Notes under the pieces: generated by a model
Databases searched by the model: none
What the model was told of the DNA's origin: nothing
Seen by the model: the letters and a program-made list of their open reading frames with translations, nothing else
Program-made: the position numbers and the translations under genes
Shown here: piece after piece, positions 1 to 8,628 of the stretch
How positions within the stretch are numbered: position 1 is the stretch's first letter
Layout of the letters: each line of letters begins with the position of its first letter
Source: Nitrospirales bacterium
GTDB taxonomy: Bacteria; Nitrospirota; Nitrospiria; Nitrospirales; UBA8639
Length of the DNA: 64,000 nucleotides
Reading direction: 5' to 3'
Assembly (NCBI GenBank): GCA_031315865.1
Contig: JALDRJ010000002.1
Span: 1,710,001-1,774,000, forward strand

Positions 1-1
1 T

Positions 2-358
2 GACTCCGAGTCTCGTCAGCAGGAAATTTCAGATATTTCCCGTTCCTTAAAAGCTCTGGCCAAGGAGTTGGATATTCCAGTGATTGCTTTATCACAGCTC
101 AGCCGCGCCGTCGAGAACCGAAAACCGCCGGTGCCTGTTCTTGCTGATCTTCGGGAATCCGGCGCCATCGAACAAGATGCTGATGTGGTCATGTTCATTT
201 ACCGAGAAGAAGTGTATGATCCAGATACGGAGGAAAAAGGGGTTGCCCAAATCCTCGTTCGGAAACATCGAAATGGCCCCATTGGCGAGCCGAGGTTGCA
301 TTTTCATGAGCGATATGCTGCCTTTAGAGATCTTGAAGAGCATCGACAAGTCACTTAG
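2..358 (+). CDS. dnaB: Replicative DNA helicase DnaB, C-terminal part (5' end outside window)
   Basis: This is the 3' end of the hexameric helicase that unwinds DNA at the replication fork. The reading frame is open from the first bases of the window, so only the last ~118 codons are present. Visible helicase-core features are the [11 protein letters not shown] segment (motif H3), the [17 protein letters not shown] segment (motif H4 region) and the closing [14 protein letters not shown] stretch typical of the DnaB C-terminus. It ends in a normal stop and shows no sign of an intein in the part visible. The next gene starts 68 bp downstream on the same strand. Confidence 0.95.
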   Translation, partial: DSESRQQEISDISRSLKALAKELDIPVIALSQLSRAVENRKPPVPVLADLRESGAIEQDADVVMFIYREEVYDPDTEEKGVAQILVRKHRNGPIGEPRLHFHERYAAFRDLEEHRQVT

Positions 359-426
359 GGAGGGTGTGGAAGTTTTTGGTGGTGCTGTACTTTGTGCGAA
401 TAATAAAAGGATAGTATGATACGAAT

Positions 427-2277
427 ATGTCTGGCTCTTCTCCTATGATGAGACGCGAGTGTGCTCGCCATGACCGATGTCATGTGACGTCATGGACACG
501 TGTCTCGTTAGTATTCCTGGCCGCTCCTCTGCTTATCCTGTCTTGTGGTACCGCCCCACAAGGGAGTCTCCAAACGCCTGACGCGACTCCGGTTCAAACG
601 TCTGCACCGATTCACCCTCAGGCCTACTATTATTTCTTGCGTGGCTACTTAAATGAATTAGCCAATGATCCCGATCAGGCGATTATTGAATATCACAAAG
701 GGTTACGCGTTGACCCGGATTCCGTCTATCTTAGGATACGAATCGCGAGGCTCTATTTTTCCAACAGTGAAATGTCCAAAGCCGTTGAGATGGCTGACAG
801 TATTTCAACCTCGAACGTGACGGACCATTCCGAGCTTTTCGATCTTGCGAAGATTTATGCGGGAACGGGCCATTCGGAGAAAGCTCTTGACTTGTTTGAC
901 CGTGTGATCGAAGCCGCCCCAGACCAAGAGAAGGGATACCTCTCCAAGGGGATGCTTCTATTGGGGTTAAAGCGAACAGGCGAAGCCCAAGCGGTCTTGC
1001 AAGAAGCGATCGCCAACGTTCCCCGCTCGTCCTCTGCCTATTATTACTTGGGTGTTGCGGTGCACGAAGATGGCAAAACGGCGGACGCCACACAATACTT
1101 TGAAAAGGCCATAGAATTACAACCAGATTTTCGCCGAGCCTATCAGGGCTTAGGAACGCTCTATGAGAGACAGCAGCAGCTTGAGCATGCCAGCCGGGTG
1201 TACGGACGTTATTTGGAGGAGGTGAACCCGCATGACAAGGAGTTTCGCCTGCAATTGGTGAAGCTCCATCTTGAGACGCAGGCGTACGCCGATGCCTTGA
1301 AACAATTGGAGCTGATCATCAAAGATTATCCGGGTGATTTGAATGCCCAAGTCCGCGTGGCCCTTGTGTACGGTGAAATGGGGGATTACCAACAGGCTAT
1401 CGATAGGTTGACAGGTATTTTGAAAGCTCGTCCCAATGAACTCCGGGTGCGTGATTATTTAGGCTTGATGTATGAAGAAATGAAAGATTATGACCAGGCC
1501 GCAGAGATTTATCGTGAAAATTTGCGATTGAACCCCGATTTTTACGATAGCATCTTGCACTTGGGGTTTTTGTCCTATCGTCAGAAACAATTTTCAGAAG
1601 CCATCACTCGCTTGGAACATGCGAAGGCCATTCATCCTAAGCGTTCAGAGTCCTATTTGCTCTTGGGCCTTACCTATCTCCAGCAGGAGCAGTATGTGTC
1701 GGCTATCAAAGAGTTTGAAGAGGGCATTCAACAGGACCCCACCAATGCCGACCTTCATTTCAACCTGGGGACCGTCTACGATAAGTTGAACAGATTTGAT
1801 GACGTCGTTCTGGAAATGGAACGCACGTTGACCTTGGAACCCGAGCATGCTGACGCTCTGAATTACCTGGGGTACAGTTATGCCGACCGAGGAGTGAAAA
1901 TTGAGCAAGCCGTCGAGTTGACAAGACGCGCGGTCAAATTAAGACCGAACAACGGCTATTATATCGATAGTCTTGGATGGGCCCTGTTCAAGGTCGGTCG
2001 AAGTGAGGAAGCTCTCGCGACGATTCATCGTGCATTGTCCTTCGTTTCAGATGATCCCGTCATTTTTGAACATCTCGGAGAGATCCATCTCCAACGACAA
2101 GAACTGGAAAAAGCTCAAAAGGCCTGGTCTCGATCGATTGAGCTGGACTCATCCAATGAACGGTTGATCCAACGTTTTCGAGATCATGGATTTGGAGAGC
2201 CCACTCTTCTTCATACGCCCGAAGCCGAATTACCCAAAGTCAGCCATAGTACTTCCGAACATTCCGTTTCCCCGTAA
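427..2277 (+). CDS. TPR-repeat lipoprotein
   Basis: The 616-residue protein consists of about a dozen tetratricopeptide repeats from roughly residue 65 to 590, with the usual W/L-G-Y-A-F-A-P spacing (for example YLGVAVHEDGKTADATQYF and YDQAAEIYRENLRLNPDF). The N-terminus has a hydrophobic stretch followed by LLILSCG, which fits a lipobox with Cys at about residue 40, so the mature protein is probably anchored at the cell envelope. TPR proteins act as assembly or interaction scaffolds and no enzymatic motif is visible. It follows dnaB with a short gap. A pilin-like gene lies 300 bp downstream, so a role in pilus or outer-membrane assembly is possible but not shown. The ATG at 427 lacks a strong ribosome site, and a later start at the MMRRE methionines is also possible. 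Confidence 0.85.
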   Translation: MSGSSPMMRRECARHDRCHVTSWTRVSLVFLAAPLLILSCGTAPQGSLQTPDATPVQTSAPIHPQAYYYFLRGYLNELANDPDQAIIEYHKGLRVDPDSVYLRIRIARLYFSNSEMSKAVEMADSISTSNVTDHSELFDLAKIYAGTGHSEKALDLFDRVIEAAPDQEKGYLSKGMLLLGLKRTGEAQAVLQEAIANVPRSSSAYYYLGVAVHEDGKTADATQYFEKAIELQPDFRRAYQGLGTLYERQQQLEHASRVYGRYLEEVNPHDKEFRLQLVKLHLETQAYADALKQLELIIKDYPGDLNAQVRVALVYGEMGDYQQAIDRLTGILKARPNELRVRDYLGLMYEEMKDYDQAAEIYRENLRLNPDFYDSILHLGFLSYRQKQFSEAITRLEHAKAIHPKRSESYLLLGLTYLQQEQYVSAIKEFEEGIQQDPTNADLHFNLGTVYDKLNRFDDVVLEMERTLTLEPEHADALNYLGYSYADRGVKIEQAVELTRRAVKLRPNNGYYIDSLGWALFKVGRSEEALATIHRALSFVSDDPVIFEHLGEIHLQRQELEKAQKAWSRSIELDSSNERLIQRFRDHGFGEPTLLHTPEAELPKVSHSTSEHSVSP

Positions 2278-2391
2278 AGATTACATGTTTCTGGTACGCC
2301 TTTCTGTGTGAGGGGTGATTTTATAGGGACGACGGCTGGTGAGAGAGGGAACTGCGATTTTGGGGCCTTAAAACGAGCATCAGCGGATTAA

Positions 2392-2410
2392 GGCAGGCTT
2401 TCTGTCTGCC
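2392..2410. other. Hairpin in the gap between TPR lipoprotein and pilin gene
   Basis: GGCAGGC and GTCTGCC form a 7-bp stem (one G-U pair) with a 5-nt loop, in the 300-bp stretch between stop and start. No T-run follows, so it is not a textbook terminator. It could be a leader structure of the pilin transcript. No known riboswitch core was recognised in the stretch. Confidence 0.35.
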
Positions 2411-2576
2411 GACAAGTACCATACAGAAAAAACAGGGCTAATGGGTCTTGCTTCTCAACAGGAGAGGCATGGACAGAAGTAGAACAATCATGCACAATGA
2501 ACACTGGTATTGGCAGTGTCGTCAATCCTGGCGTCTGCGCAATCTACCCAGTGTCGTCTTACGTCGGAGTCTCATT

Positions 2577-3026
2577 ATGAACAGGAACATCGCGCGAAAT
2601 GCACGTGGGTTTAGTCTTACGGAGTTGATGATCGTTGTGGCGATTATCGGTATATTGGCCACGATTGCCATTCCAAAGTTTATGACCTATCAAGCCAAGG
2701 CCAAGCAAACCGAAGCCAAGAATAATCTCGTGGCGATTCACACGGGTCAAATCGCGTATTTCGCCGAAAATAATGGTTATATCGATGATTTTAACGCGAT
2801 CGGGTTTGCGGTCAGTGGATCCTCTCAACGGTACTATTACGAACTTGGCAGAGCCAACATGGGCACCCTTCCTCCTGGTTGTACAGCTTCGACGCTTGAT
2901 CAAGCGTCGTCAAACGCATTCGTTGCGGTAGCGATCGGCAATATCGATGGAGATGCAACGTGTGATGTTTGGACTATTAACCAGGAAAAAGTTCTGACCA
3001 ACGTCACGAATGATGTTTCATCGTAA
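2577..3026 (+). CDS. Type IV pilin-like (prepilin) protein
   Basis: The protein has a short basic leader (MNRNIARNARG) followed by FSLTELMIVVAIIGILA, the class III signal of type IV pilins: a prepilin peptidase would cut after Gly and methylate the Phe, and Glu at +5 is present. The hydrophobic alpha1 helix continues to about residue 35. The remaining ~110 residues form a small globular domain with two Cys (in PPGCTAS and DATCDVW) that could pair near the C-terminus, as in many PilA proteins. The start at 2577 is chosen because GGAG lies 7 nt upstream and the leader length fits. An in-frame upstream ATG would add 43 residues before the leader and is unlikely. No assembly genes (pilB, pilC, pilQ) are nearby, so it could be a major pilin, a minor pilin or a pseudopilin. 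Confidence 0.85.
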   Translation: MNRNIARNARGFSLTELMIVVAIIGILATIAIPKFMTYQAKAKQTEAKNNLVAIHTGQIAYFAENNGYIDDFNAIGFAVSGSSQRYYYELGRANMGTLPPGCTASTLDQASSNAFVAVAIGNIDGDATCDVWTINQEKVLTNVTNDVSS

Positions 3027-3114
3027 CGCAATTCAGATCCAACGCTGACAATCAGGCGCTTCGCGGCCCATGACGGCAACCAGAGAGTTTCACGATGTGT
3101 GTACATTATCCCTG

Positions 3115-3120
3115 TATAAT
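3115..3120 (+). promoter_or_regulatory. Possible -10 box upstream of the UDP-sugar dehydrogenase gene
   Basis: A perfect TATAAT lies 75 bp upstream of the dehydrogenase start. The region 17 bp further upstream does not resemble TTGACA, so the call rests on the -10 box alone. Confidence 0.3.
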
Positions 3121-3194
3121 CGCGTAACAGCCATCATGCCGGTAATTGATCTTGATCTAGACTTCCGCAGCAGGACCGAACAAGGGGTAGAGCA

Positions 3195-4499
3195 ATGAAC
3201 ATACTCGATAAAATCAAAAACCATTCGGCGAAGATCGGCGTGGTGGGACTTGGTTACGTAGGGCTTCCACTTGCTGTTCTTCAGGCCAGGACAGGCTTTT
3301 CTGTCGTAGGGATTGACTCCGTCCCTCAAAAAGTTGACTTGGTCAATCAAGGTCACAACTATATCGGTGACGTAGTTGATGCGGAGCTTCGCGAAGTCGT
3401 CGACGAGAAGCGGTTGGTGGCGACGTCGGACTTTTCTGTCTTACAAGATTGCGATGTGGTCTTGATTTGCGTGCCGACTCCCCTTACGAAGAATAAAGAG
3501 CCGGATATTACGGCGATCGTGAAAGTGACAGAACATCTGGCTCGTCATGCTCACCCGGATATCTTGGTCGTATTGGAAAGCACGACTTACCCCGGTACGA
3601 CCGAAGAAGTCATTCTTCCCCGGCTCGAAGAAAAAGGGCTTACGGTTGGACAGGATTTATTCGTCGCGTTTTCACCTGAACGGGTTGATCCAGGAAATGA
3701 AAACTTCAAAACTCATAATACGTTTAAATTAGTCGGTGGCGTGACCAAAGCCTGCCGGGAAGTCGCCCAAACGTTCTATGAACAGTCCATCGTTAAAATT
3801 TTTCCACTGAGTTCACCAAGAGTCGCAGAAATGGCCAAGGTGTTTGAGAATGTATTTCGTTCCGTCAACATTGCCTTGGTGAATGAATTGACCCTGCTGT
3901 GCGATCGTATGAACATTAATGTATACGAAGTTATCGATGCCGCGGCGACCAAAAACTTTGGATTTATGCCTTTTTATCCAGGTCCGGGAGTGGGAGGGCA
4001 TTGTATTCCCCTCGATCCGTATTATTTGGCTTGGAAATCAAAAGAGTATGATATTCATACCCGCTTTATTGAGTTGGCTGGTGAAATCAACGAAAACATG
4101 CCCTACTATGTCGTCAGTAAACTTCAGCGGGTGTTAAATCACCGGGGGCAATGTTTGAATGGAGCTCAAGTGCTAGTCCTCGGCATCACGTATAAGGCCG
4201 ATATCAGTGACGAGCGGGAATCTCCTGCGACAAAGGTCATGGAATTACTGCAAAACGAAAACGCGAAGCTTGTCTATTCAGATCCATTCGCCTCTAGCGT
4301 TTGTATCGGGAGCCATCAGTATAAATCTCAACCTCTGACCCCAGAGCTACTCTCAGGGAGTGCCTGTGCTCTAATCTTAACCGCTCACTCTGCTTTCGAT
4401 TATGAAATGATCGTCCAACACGCTCCTGTCGTGTTTGATACGAGAAATGGAACACGACATGTGCAACAGAATCGTGATCGCATCGTGCTCCTGTCTTAG
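3195..4499 (+). CDS. UDP-sugar 6-dehydrogenase (UDP-GlcNAc/ManNAc type, WbpA/WecC-like)
   Basis: The enzyme oxidises C6 of a nucleotide sugar to the uronic acid with two NAD+, feeding surface polysaccharide synthesis. The 434-residue protein has the N-terminal Rossmann motif GLGYVG (residues 18-23), the central PGPGVGGHCIPLDPYYL segment with catalytic Cys270, and a C-terminal UDP-binding domain containing LGITYKADISDERESPA. The GGHCIPLDPYYL form and overall length are closer to the UDP-N-acetyl-hexosamine dehydrogenases than to short UDP-glucose dehydrogenases, but substrate cannot be decided from the sequence. It stands alone with no glycosyltransferases next to it. A purine-rich ribosome site (AGGGGTAGAG) precedes the ATG. 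Confidence 0.9.
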   Translation: MNILDKIKNHSAKIGVVGLGYVGLPLAVLQARTGFSVVGIDSVPQKVDLVNQGHNYIGDVVDAELREVVDEKRLVATSDFSVLQDCDVVLICVPTPLTKNKEPDITAIVKVTEHLARHAHPDILVVLESTTYPGTTEEVILPRLEEKGLTVGQDLFVAFSPERVDPGNENFKTHNTFKLVGGVTKACREVAQTFYEQSIVKIFPLSSPRVAEMAKVFENVFRSVNIALVNELTLLCDRMNINVYEVIDAAATKNFGFMPFYPGPGVGGHCIPLDPYYLAWKSKEYDIHTRFIELAGEINENMPYYVVSKLQRVLNHRGQCLNGAQVLVLGITYKADISDERESPATKVMELLQNENAKLVYSDPFASSVCIGSHQYKSQPLTPELLSGSACALILTAHSAFDYEMIVQHAPVVFDTRNGTRHVQQNRDRIVLLS

Positions 4500-4583
4500 T
4501 ATGTGAGCGTTGAGTTATTTCACTTGGTTTGCTTCCTATTTCAGCTCCGTTTCCCCTGAGTCGTCAGCCTCTCACCTATTTGA

Positions 4584-4612
4584 TTGACACGATGAGAGGG
4601 CTTTGTTATAAG
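4584..4612 (+). promoter_or_regulatory. Sigma-70-type promoter for the hopanoid operon
   Basis: A perfect TTGACA -35 box and a TATAAG -10 box are separated by exactly 17 bp. Transcription would start near 4619, leaving about 105 nt of leader before the squalene-hopene cyclase ATG. This is the best promoter seen in the window. Confidence 0.8.
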
Positions 4613-4724
4613 CAGTGGCCCTTCCTTATGTGACGACTGAGGGGGAAGTGCGTGTGCGTTCTTCCAAATAACTGGCGTATTTTCCTCTGATCGCACTCAA
4701 TTCACAAACAGGTATCTATAGTCA

Positions 4725-6905
4725 ATGAGAATTTTCAAGCAACTTCTCGTGCGCCTATCTGATAGTCTTTTGGCGAATGTGCATCCGGTCTTAAAATCAA
4801 AGAACCCTCAAAAATCTCTGCCTGCCTTAAAGTTGGTTGCGGACAATCCTCATCCAACAGCCGCGTCGCAGGCTTCATCCAACCGAACGCCATCGTCCGT
4901 GGCTGGCCATGCGGAATCAATCGAGGAGGCGCTTCAGCGAGGGGAATCTTGGTTTTTATCACGACAACATGCTGACACCGGTTTTTGGGTTGAAGAATTA
5001 GAAGCGGATACCACGCTGACTTCAGAATATCTCATGCTGAGACGGTTCATGAATCGAGTGGATCCGGAACGAGAGCAGAAGGCTGTTCAGTATCTCATCG
5101 AGACGCAATTAGCTGATGGAGGTTGGCCGATTTATTCGGATGGCCCAGCCGATCAGAGTGCCTCGGTTAAAGCCTATTTTGCGTTGAAGCTCTCTGGCGT
5201 CTCTCCGGATGAACCGTTCATGCAAAAAGCTCGCGAGGTCATCCTCAATAACGGCGGCGTTGTTGAGTCCAATGTCTTCACGAAAATTACGCTTGCTCTG
5301 TTCGGGCAGTATCCTTGGCGAGGTGTCCCAAGCATGCCTGCCGAAATCATGTTGGCCCCACGCTGGTTTTATTTTAATCTTTATGCCGTGTCCTATTGGT
5401 CTCGTGTTGTAATTATTCCGCTGTTAATCATCTTTGCCTACCGACCACTTTGCCGAATTCCTCAAGAGCAAGGCATTGAAGAACTCTTCATTCGACCTTC
5501 GCATTTGGTCGAATATTCACAAGAATCACCGTTTAAGAAGGACGGGGTCTGGTTGAGTTGGAGGAACTTCTTTGTCTGGATTGATTCGGTCTTAAAGCTG
5601 TATGAACTCTTCCCGATTCGATCCTTGCGGAAGCAAGCGATCAAAAGGGCGGAGGCCTGGATGCTCGACCATATGAAAGGAGAAGGTGGCTTAGGCGCCA
5701 TCTATCCGGCCATGGCGAATTCGATCGTGGCTCTTCAGGCGCTCGGGTATTCCACCGACCATCCGACGGTGGTCAAGGCTTTACAGGAAATCGAAGAGCT
5801 TGAAGTCTATTCCCACTCACGCGAACGAGGCAGTCAAAAGGAGACTCTTCATCTGCAGCCCTGTATTTCTCCAGTGTGGGATACGGCCTTGACCCTTGAT
5901 ATGTTGATCGAACGCGGGTTGAAGCCGAACCACCCGGCGTTATCGCGTGCCGCGTCATGGTTACGGTCACGGCAGACACAACGTGTTGGTGATTGGATTG
6001 TCTCGTCACCTACGGCTCGTCCTGGTGGTTGGTATTTTCAAGGTGAAAACGATTGGTATCCGGATGTCGACGACACTGCCGCCGTTGTCATTGCCTTATC
6101 AAAGCTTGAGACCGAATTGCCAGCGGACCGAGATGCGGCGATACGGTTGGGATGTGAGTGGGCGCTTGCCATGCAAGGTTCAGATGGTGGGTGGGGTGCG
6201 TACGACAAGGATAACAATCGGCTGATCTTCAACAAAATTCCCTTCGCTGATCATGAAGCCTTGCTAGACCCGAGTACGGCCGATCTGACCGGACGATGTC
6301 TTGAAATGTTGGGAACCTTAGGCTATGACCAGACACATCCGTCCGTAGGGCCGGCGTTAGAGTTTTTACGGCGCGAACAAGAATCAGACGGGAGCTGGTA
6401 TGGACGTTGGGGGGTCAACTATGTGTATGGCACATGGTGTGTTCTCGCCGGGCTCCGAGCCATCGACATCGATATGACCTCGCCCTGGGTCCAAAAAGCC
6501 GTCACGTGGTTAGAAACCGTTCAGAATCAGGACGGGGGGTGGGGTGAGTCGTGCCTTTCTTACGCCGATGTATCGGAATCGGGACGAGGTGAAAGTACGG
6601 CCTCTCAAACAGCCTGGGCCTTGATGGGCTTATTGGCCGCTGGGGTTTCCGATTCCATTAGCGTCGTGCGCGGCGTGAATTTTCTCCTCCGTCATCAACG
6701 ACCGGATGGTGTGTGGGATGAGCCGTTCCACACAGGGACCGGTTTCCCCAGAGTGTTTTATCTTCGCTACCACGGATACTTTAAATATTTTCCCTTGTGG
6801 GCGCTGGCCATGTATCGAAATGTGAAGATGAATGGTCAATCGCGGGCTGATGAATTGCGCAAAGCCACACAAGCGGCTCGACGGCAACACGAAACAACTC
6901 GCTAA
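4725..6905 (+). CDS. shc: Squalene-hopene cyclase
   Basis: This class II triterpene cyclase converts squalene to hopene/hopanol at the inner membrane. The 726-residue protein carries the catalytic DVDDTA motif (residues 447-452, the proton-donating DXDD acid) and many QW repeats, for example QLADGGWPIY, AMQGSDGGWGAYD, EQESDGSWYGRWG, NQDGGWGES and HQRPDGVW. The C-terminal FPRVFYLRYHGYFKYFP segment is also characteristic of the family. Length is at the upper end for bacterial enzymes because of a ~60-residue N-terminal extension. It is the first gene of a run of hopanoid genes and is followed 15 bp downstream by hpnG, so the two are very likely co-transcribed from the promoter ~110 bp upstream. 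Confidence 0.97.
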   Translation: MRIFKQLLVRLSDSLLANVHPVLKSKNPQKSLPALKLVADNPHPTAASQASSNRTPSSVAGHAESIEEALQRGESWFLSRQHADTGFWVEELEADTTLTSEYLMLRRFMNRVDPEREQKAVQYLIETQLADGGWPIYSDGPADQSASVKAYFALKLSGVSPDEPFMQKAREVILNNGGVVESNVFTKITLALFGQYPWRGVPSMPAEIMLAPRWFYFNLYAVSYWSRVVIIPLLIIFAYRPLCRIPQEQGIEELFIRPSHLVEYSQESPFKKDGVWLSWRNFFVWIDSVLKLYELFPIRSLRKQAIKRAEAWMLDHMKGEGGLGAIYPAMANSIVALQALGYSTDHPTVVKALQEIEELEVYSHSRERGSQKETLHLQPCISPVWDTALTLDMLIERGLKPNHPALSRAASWLRSRQTQRVGDWIVSSPTARPGGWYFQGENDWYPDVDDTAAVVIALSKLETELPADRDAAIRLGCEWALAMQGSDGGWGAYDKDNNRLIFNKIPFADHEALLDPSTADLTGRCLEMLGTLGYDQTHPSVGPALEFLRREQESDGSWYGRWGVNYVYGTWCVLAGLRAIDIDMTSPWVQKAVTWLETVQNQDGGWGESCLSYADVSESGRGESTASQTAWALMGLLAAGVSDSISVVRGVNFLLRHQRPDGVWDEPFHTGTGFPRVFYLRYHGYFKYFPLWALAMYRNVKMNGQSRADELRKATQAARRQHETTR

Positions 6906-6920
6906 AAGATCGAGATTCCC

Positions 6921-7745
6921 GTGAGCCAGTCGGTTGCATCCGAAGCTCTCCCTTTCAGGCTTGCGATCTTTACGGCCACTCGGTGGGAATTCCGATCTGT
7001 CCAAGAGTCCATCACGGTAGACGAATCTCTTGCCATTGCAGGAACGCGCGGTATCGTTGGCCGTGTGGGGCGGGTCCATGTCTACGTATTTCAATCTGGC
7101 ATCGGGCTGCAAAACGCCTATCGGGTTTCTCAGGCCGTGTTGAGTCTTCAGTCGTGGGATCTCGTCATTTCTTCAGGATTTGCGGGAGCGCTCGTTCCCT
7201 GCGACATCGGTACTCTCGTAAACGGTCATGCCGTTCTGCTCGATCAGGCTGCAGAGGTTCCTGGGTTTCTTCACTCGCGACCGATTGTCTGCGACGAATA
7301 CTTTCAAGCTAAAGTTTCTGAGGTGGCATCATCACTGGGTTCTGAGCGTCGGTCGGGGACCATTGTGAGTACGTCGCGTATCGTGGGAACCGGACGAGAA
7401 AAGCATTCTCTTGCCGTACGAACGAATGCGGTCGCGCTTGATATGGAAAGCGCGTCTTTGGGACAAATGGCACGTGAGCAACACATTCCCTTTCTCGTCG
7501 TCAGAACCATTTCCGATCTGGTCGATGAAGACTTACCCGTTGATTTTAATCTTTTTCTTCAGCCAAAACTGTGGCCCAAGGGTATCGGTCAGATCTTACG
7601 GCGACCTCTGTGTTTGCTCCGAATGCTGACCCTCCGGAATCACATGCTAGTTGCCTCTAGGCAGTTAACCGTATTTTTCCAAGAATTTTTTAACTGCATG
7701 AGTCGGGGGTCTTGTTCATCGGATATTTCGCATTCACGTTTCTGA
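6921..7745 (+). CDS. hpnG: Hopanoid-associated phosphorylase HpnG
   Basis: HpnG belongs to the nucleoside phosphorylase (PNP/MTAN) superfamily and releases adenine from adenosylhopane to give a phosphoribosyl hopane on the way to bacteriohopanetetrol. Visible features are FTATRWEFRSV at the N-terminus, the SGIGLQNAYR and ISSGFAGAL glycine-rich stretches, and ALDMESASLGQMA, the ribose/phosphate-binding ME motif of the superfamily. The length (274 aa) is somewhat longer than typical. It begins with GTG, 15 bp after shc. The pairing with shc upstream and the adenosylhopane synthase gene hpnH about 6.5 kb downstream supports the assignment over a generic MTA/SAH nucleosidase. Confidence 0.88.
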   Translation: MSQSVASEALPFRLAIFTATRWEFRSVQESITVDESLAIAGTRGIVGRVGRVHVYVFQSGIGLQNAYRVSQAVLSLQSWDLVISSGFAGALVPCDIGTLVNGHAVLLDQAAEVPGFLHSRPIVCDEYFQAKVSEVASSLGSERRSGTIVSTSRIVGTGREKHSLAVRTNAVALDMESASLGQMAREQHIPFLVVRTISDLVDEDLPVDFNLFLQPKLWPKGIGQILRRPLCLLRMLTLRNHMLVASRQLTVFFQEFFNCMSRGSCSSDISHSRF

Positions 7746-7757
7746 TCATATGATCAG
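7742..7757. other. 16-bp perfect palindrome at the end of hpnG
   Basis: CTGATCATATGATCAG is fully self-complementary and includes the hpnG stop codon. It is followed by TATTTACTGTTTC. It could be an operator or a weak transcription-attenuating stem before the next gene, whose start lies about 240 bp further on. Confidence 0.4.
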
Positions 7758-7993
7758 TATTTACTGTTTCAATCATCGCGTATAGTATGATAAGACCAGG
7801 TGTCTAGAGAATTTCTGAGCAGAGCAAAACTTGGTAATGCAGGGACTCTGGAGCTGAAGTTCTTTCCCAAGTTCTCCAGGCTGGTTGGAGGATATGAGTA
7901 ACATTTTGTGAATCGGCCTGACAAACAGTATGAGAGTTTCCAGCATTTCTATGAAGTCACTTGAATGTCTCTTCCAGACCAAGGGAGTGTGTT

Positions 7994-8617
7994 ATGGAAT
8001 CAGCTAAGAATGTGAGTATCGTGGTCCTGAGTCTTTGTGTGATCTGCGTCATGTTTCTCTCTTCGATCGGGCATGCGGCGAGTCCGGTCACTGCGACGGA
8101 GTCGATTAAAGAAACGATTGACCAGGTTCTTGCCGTGTTACGGAATGAGGAACTCAAGGGTGCGGATAAAAAAGATGAACGTTTAACTCAGTTGACCGAA
8201 ATCATTGGGCAACGGTTCGACTATGAAGAAATGGGAAAGCGGACTCTTTCTCGAGAATGGAAAAACCTGACTCCTGAACAACAAGAGGAATTCGTGGGTC
8301 TGTTTCAACGATTTCTCACCAAATCCTATGCTGGCAACGTTGATTCATACTCGGGTGAAACCATTGAGTATATTAAAGAGCGGAACAAAGGAGACTTTGC
8401 CGAAGTCCAAACGAAAGTCGTCTCGCTCAAGTCTCAAGTCCCCTTGGATTATCGTCTTCTTAAAAAGAATGAAGAGTGGCGAATTTACGACGTCGTCATC
8501 GATGGTGTGAGTCTCATGAAAAATTACCGCGGACAATTTGACCGGATCCTCAAAACCTCTTCGTTTGAAGGTCTCTTGACCAAGCTTCGGGCGAAAGCTG
8601 ATCAGGCACAACCCTGA
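7994..8617 (+). CDS. hpnM: Periplasmic lipid-binding protein, MlaC/Ttg2D family (HpnM-like)
   Basis: The 207-residue protein has a Sec signal peptide (hydrophobic core VVLSLCVICVMFLSSIGHA, cleavage near HAA-SP) followed by a single MlaC/toluene-tolerance domain, with the typical LTPEQQEEFVGLFQRFL and NYRGQFDRIL segments. MlaC proteins carry lipids across the periplasm, and the hopanoid-linked member is called HpnM. Location inside the hopanoid block, followed at once by an Omp85-type barrel, supports a role in hopanoid or phospholipid traffic. The start at 7994 is preferred because AAGGGAG lies 6 nt upstream. No MlaBDEF-type transporter genes are adjacent. Confidence 0.85.
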   Translation: MESAKNVSIVVLSLCVICVMFLSSIGHAASPVTATESIKETIDQVLAVLRNEELKGADKKDERLTQLTEIIGQRFDYEEMGKRTLSREWKNLTPEQQEEFVGLFQRFLTKSYAGNVDSYSGETIEYIKERNKGDFAEVQTKVVSLKSQVPLDYRLLKKNEEWRIYDVVIDGVSLMKNYRGQFDRILKTSSFEGLLTKLRAKADQAQP

Positions 8618-8628
8618 TTTCTTGGTCC

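Noticed and set aside
2278-2576. Possible cyclic-di-GMP riboswitch before the pilin gene
   Set aside because: Only a simple hairpin is present. The conserved core sequences of GEMM-type riboswitches were not found.
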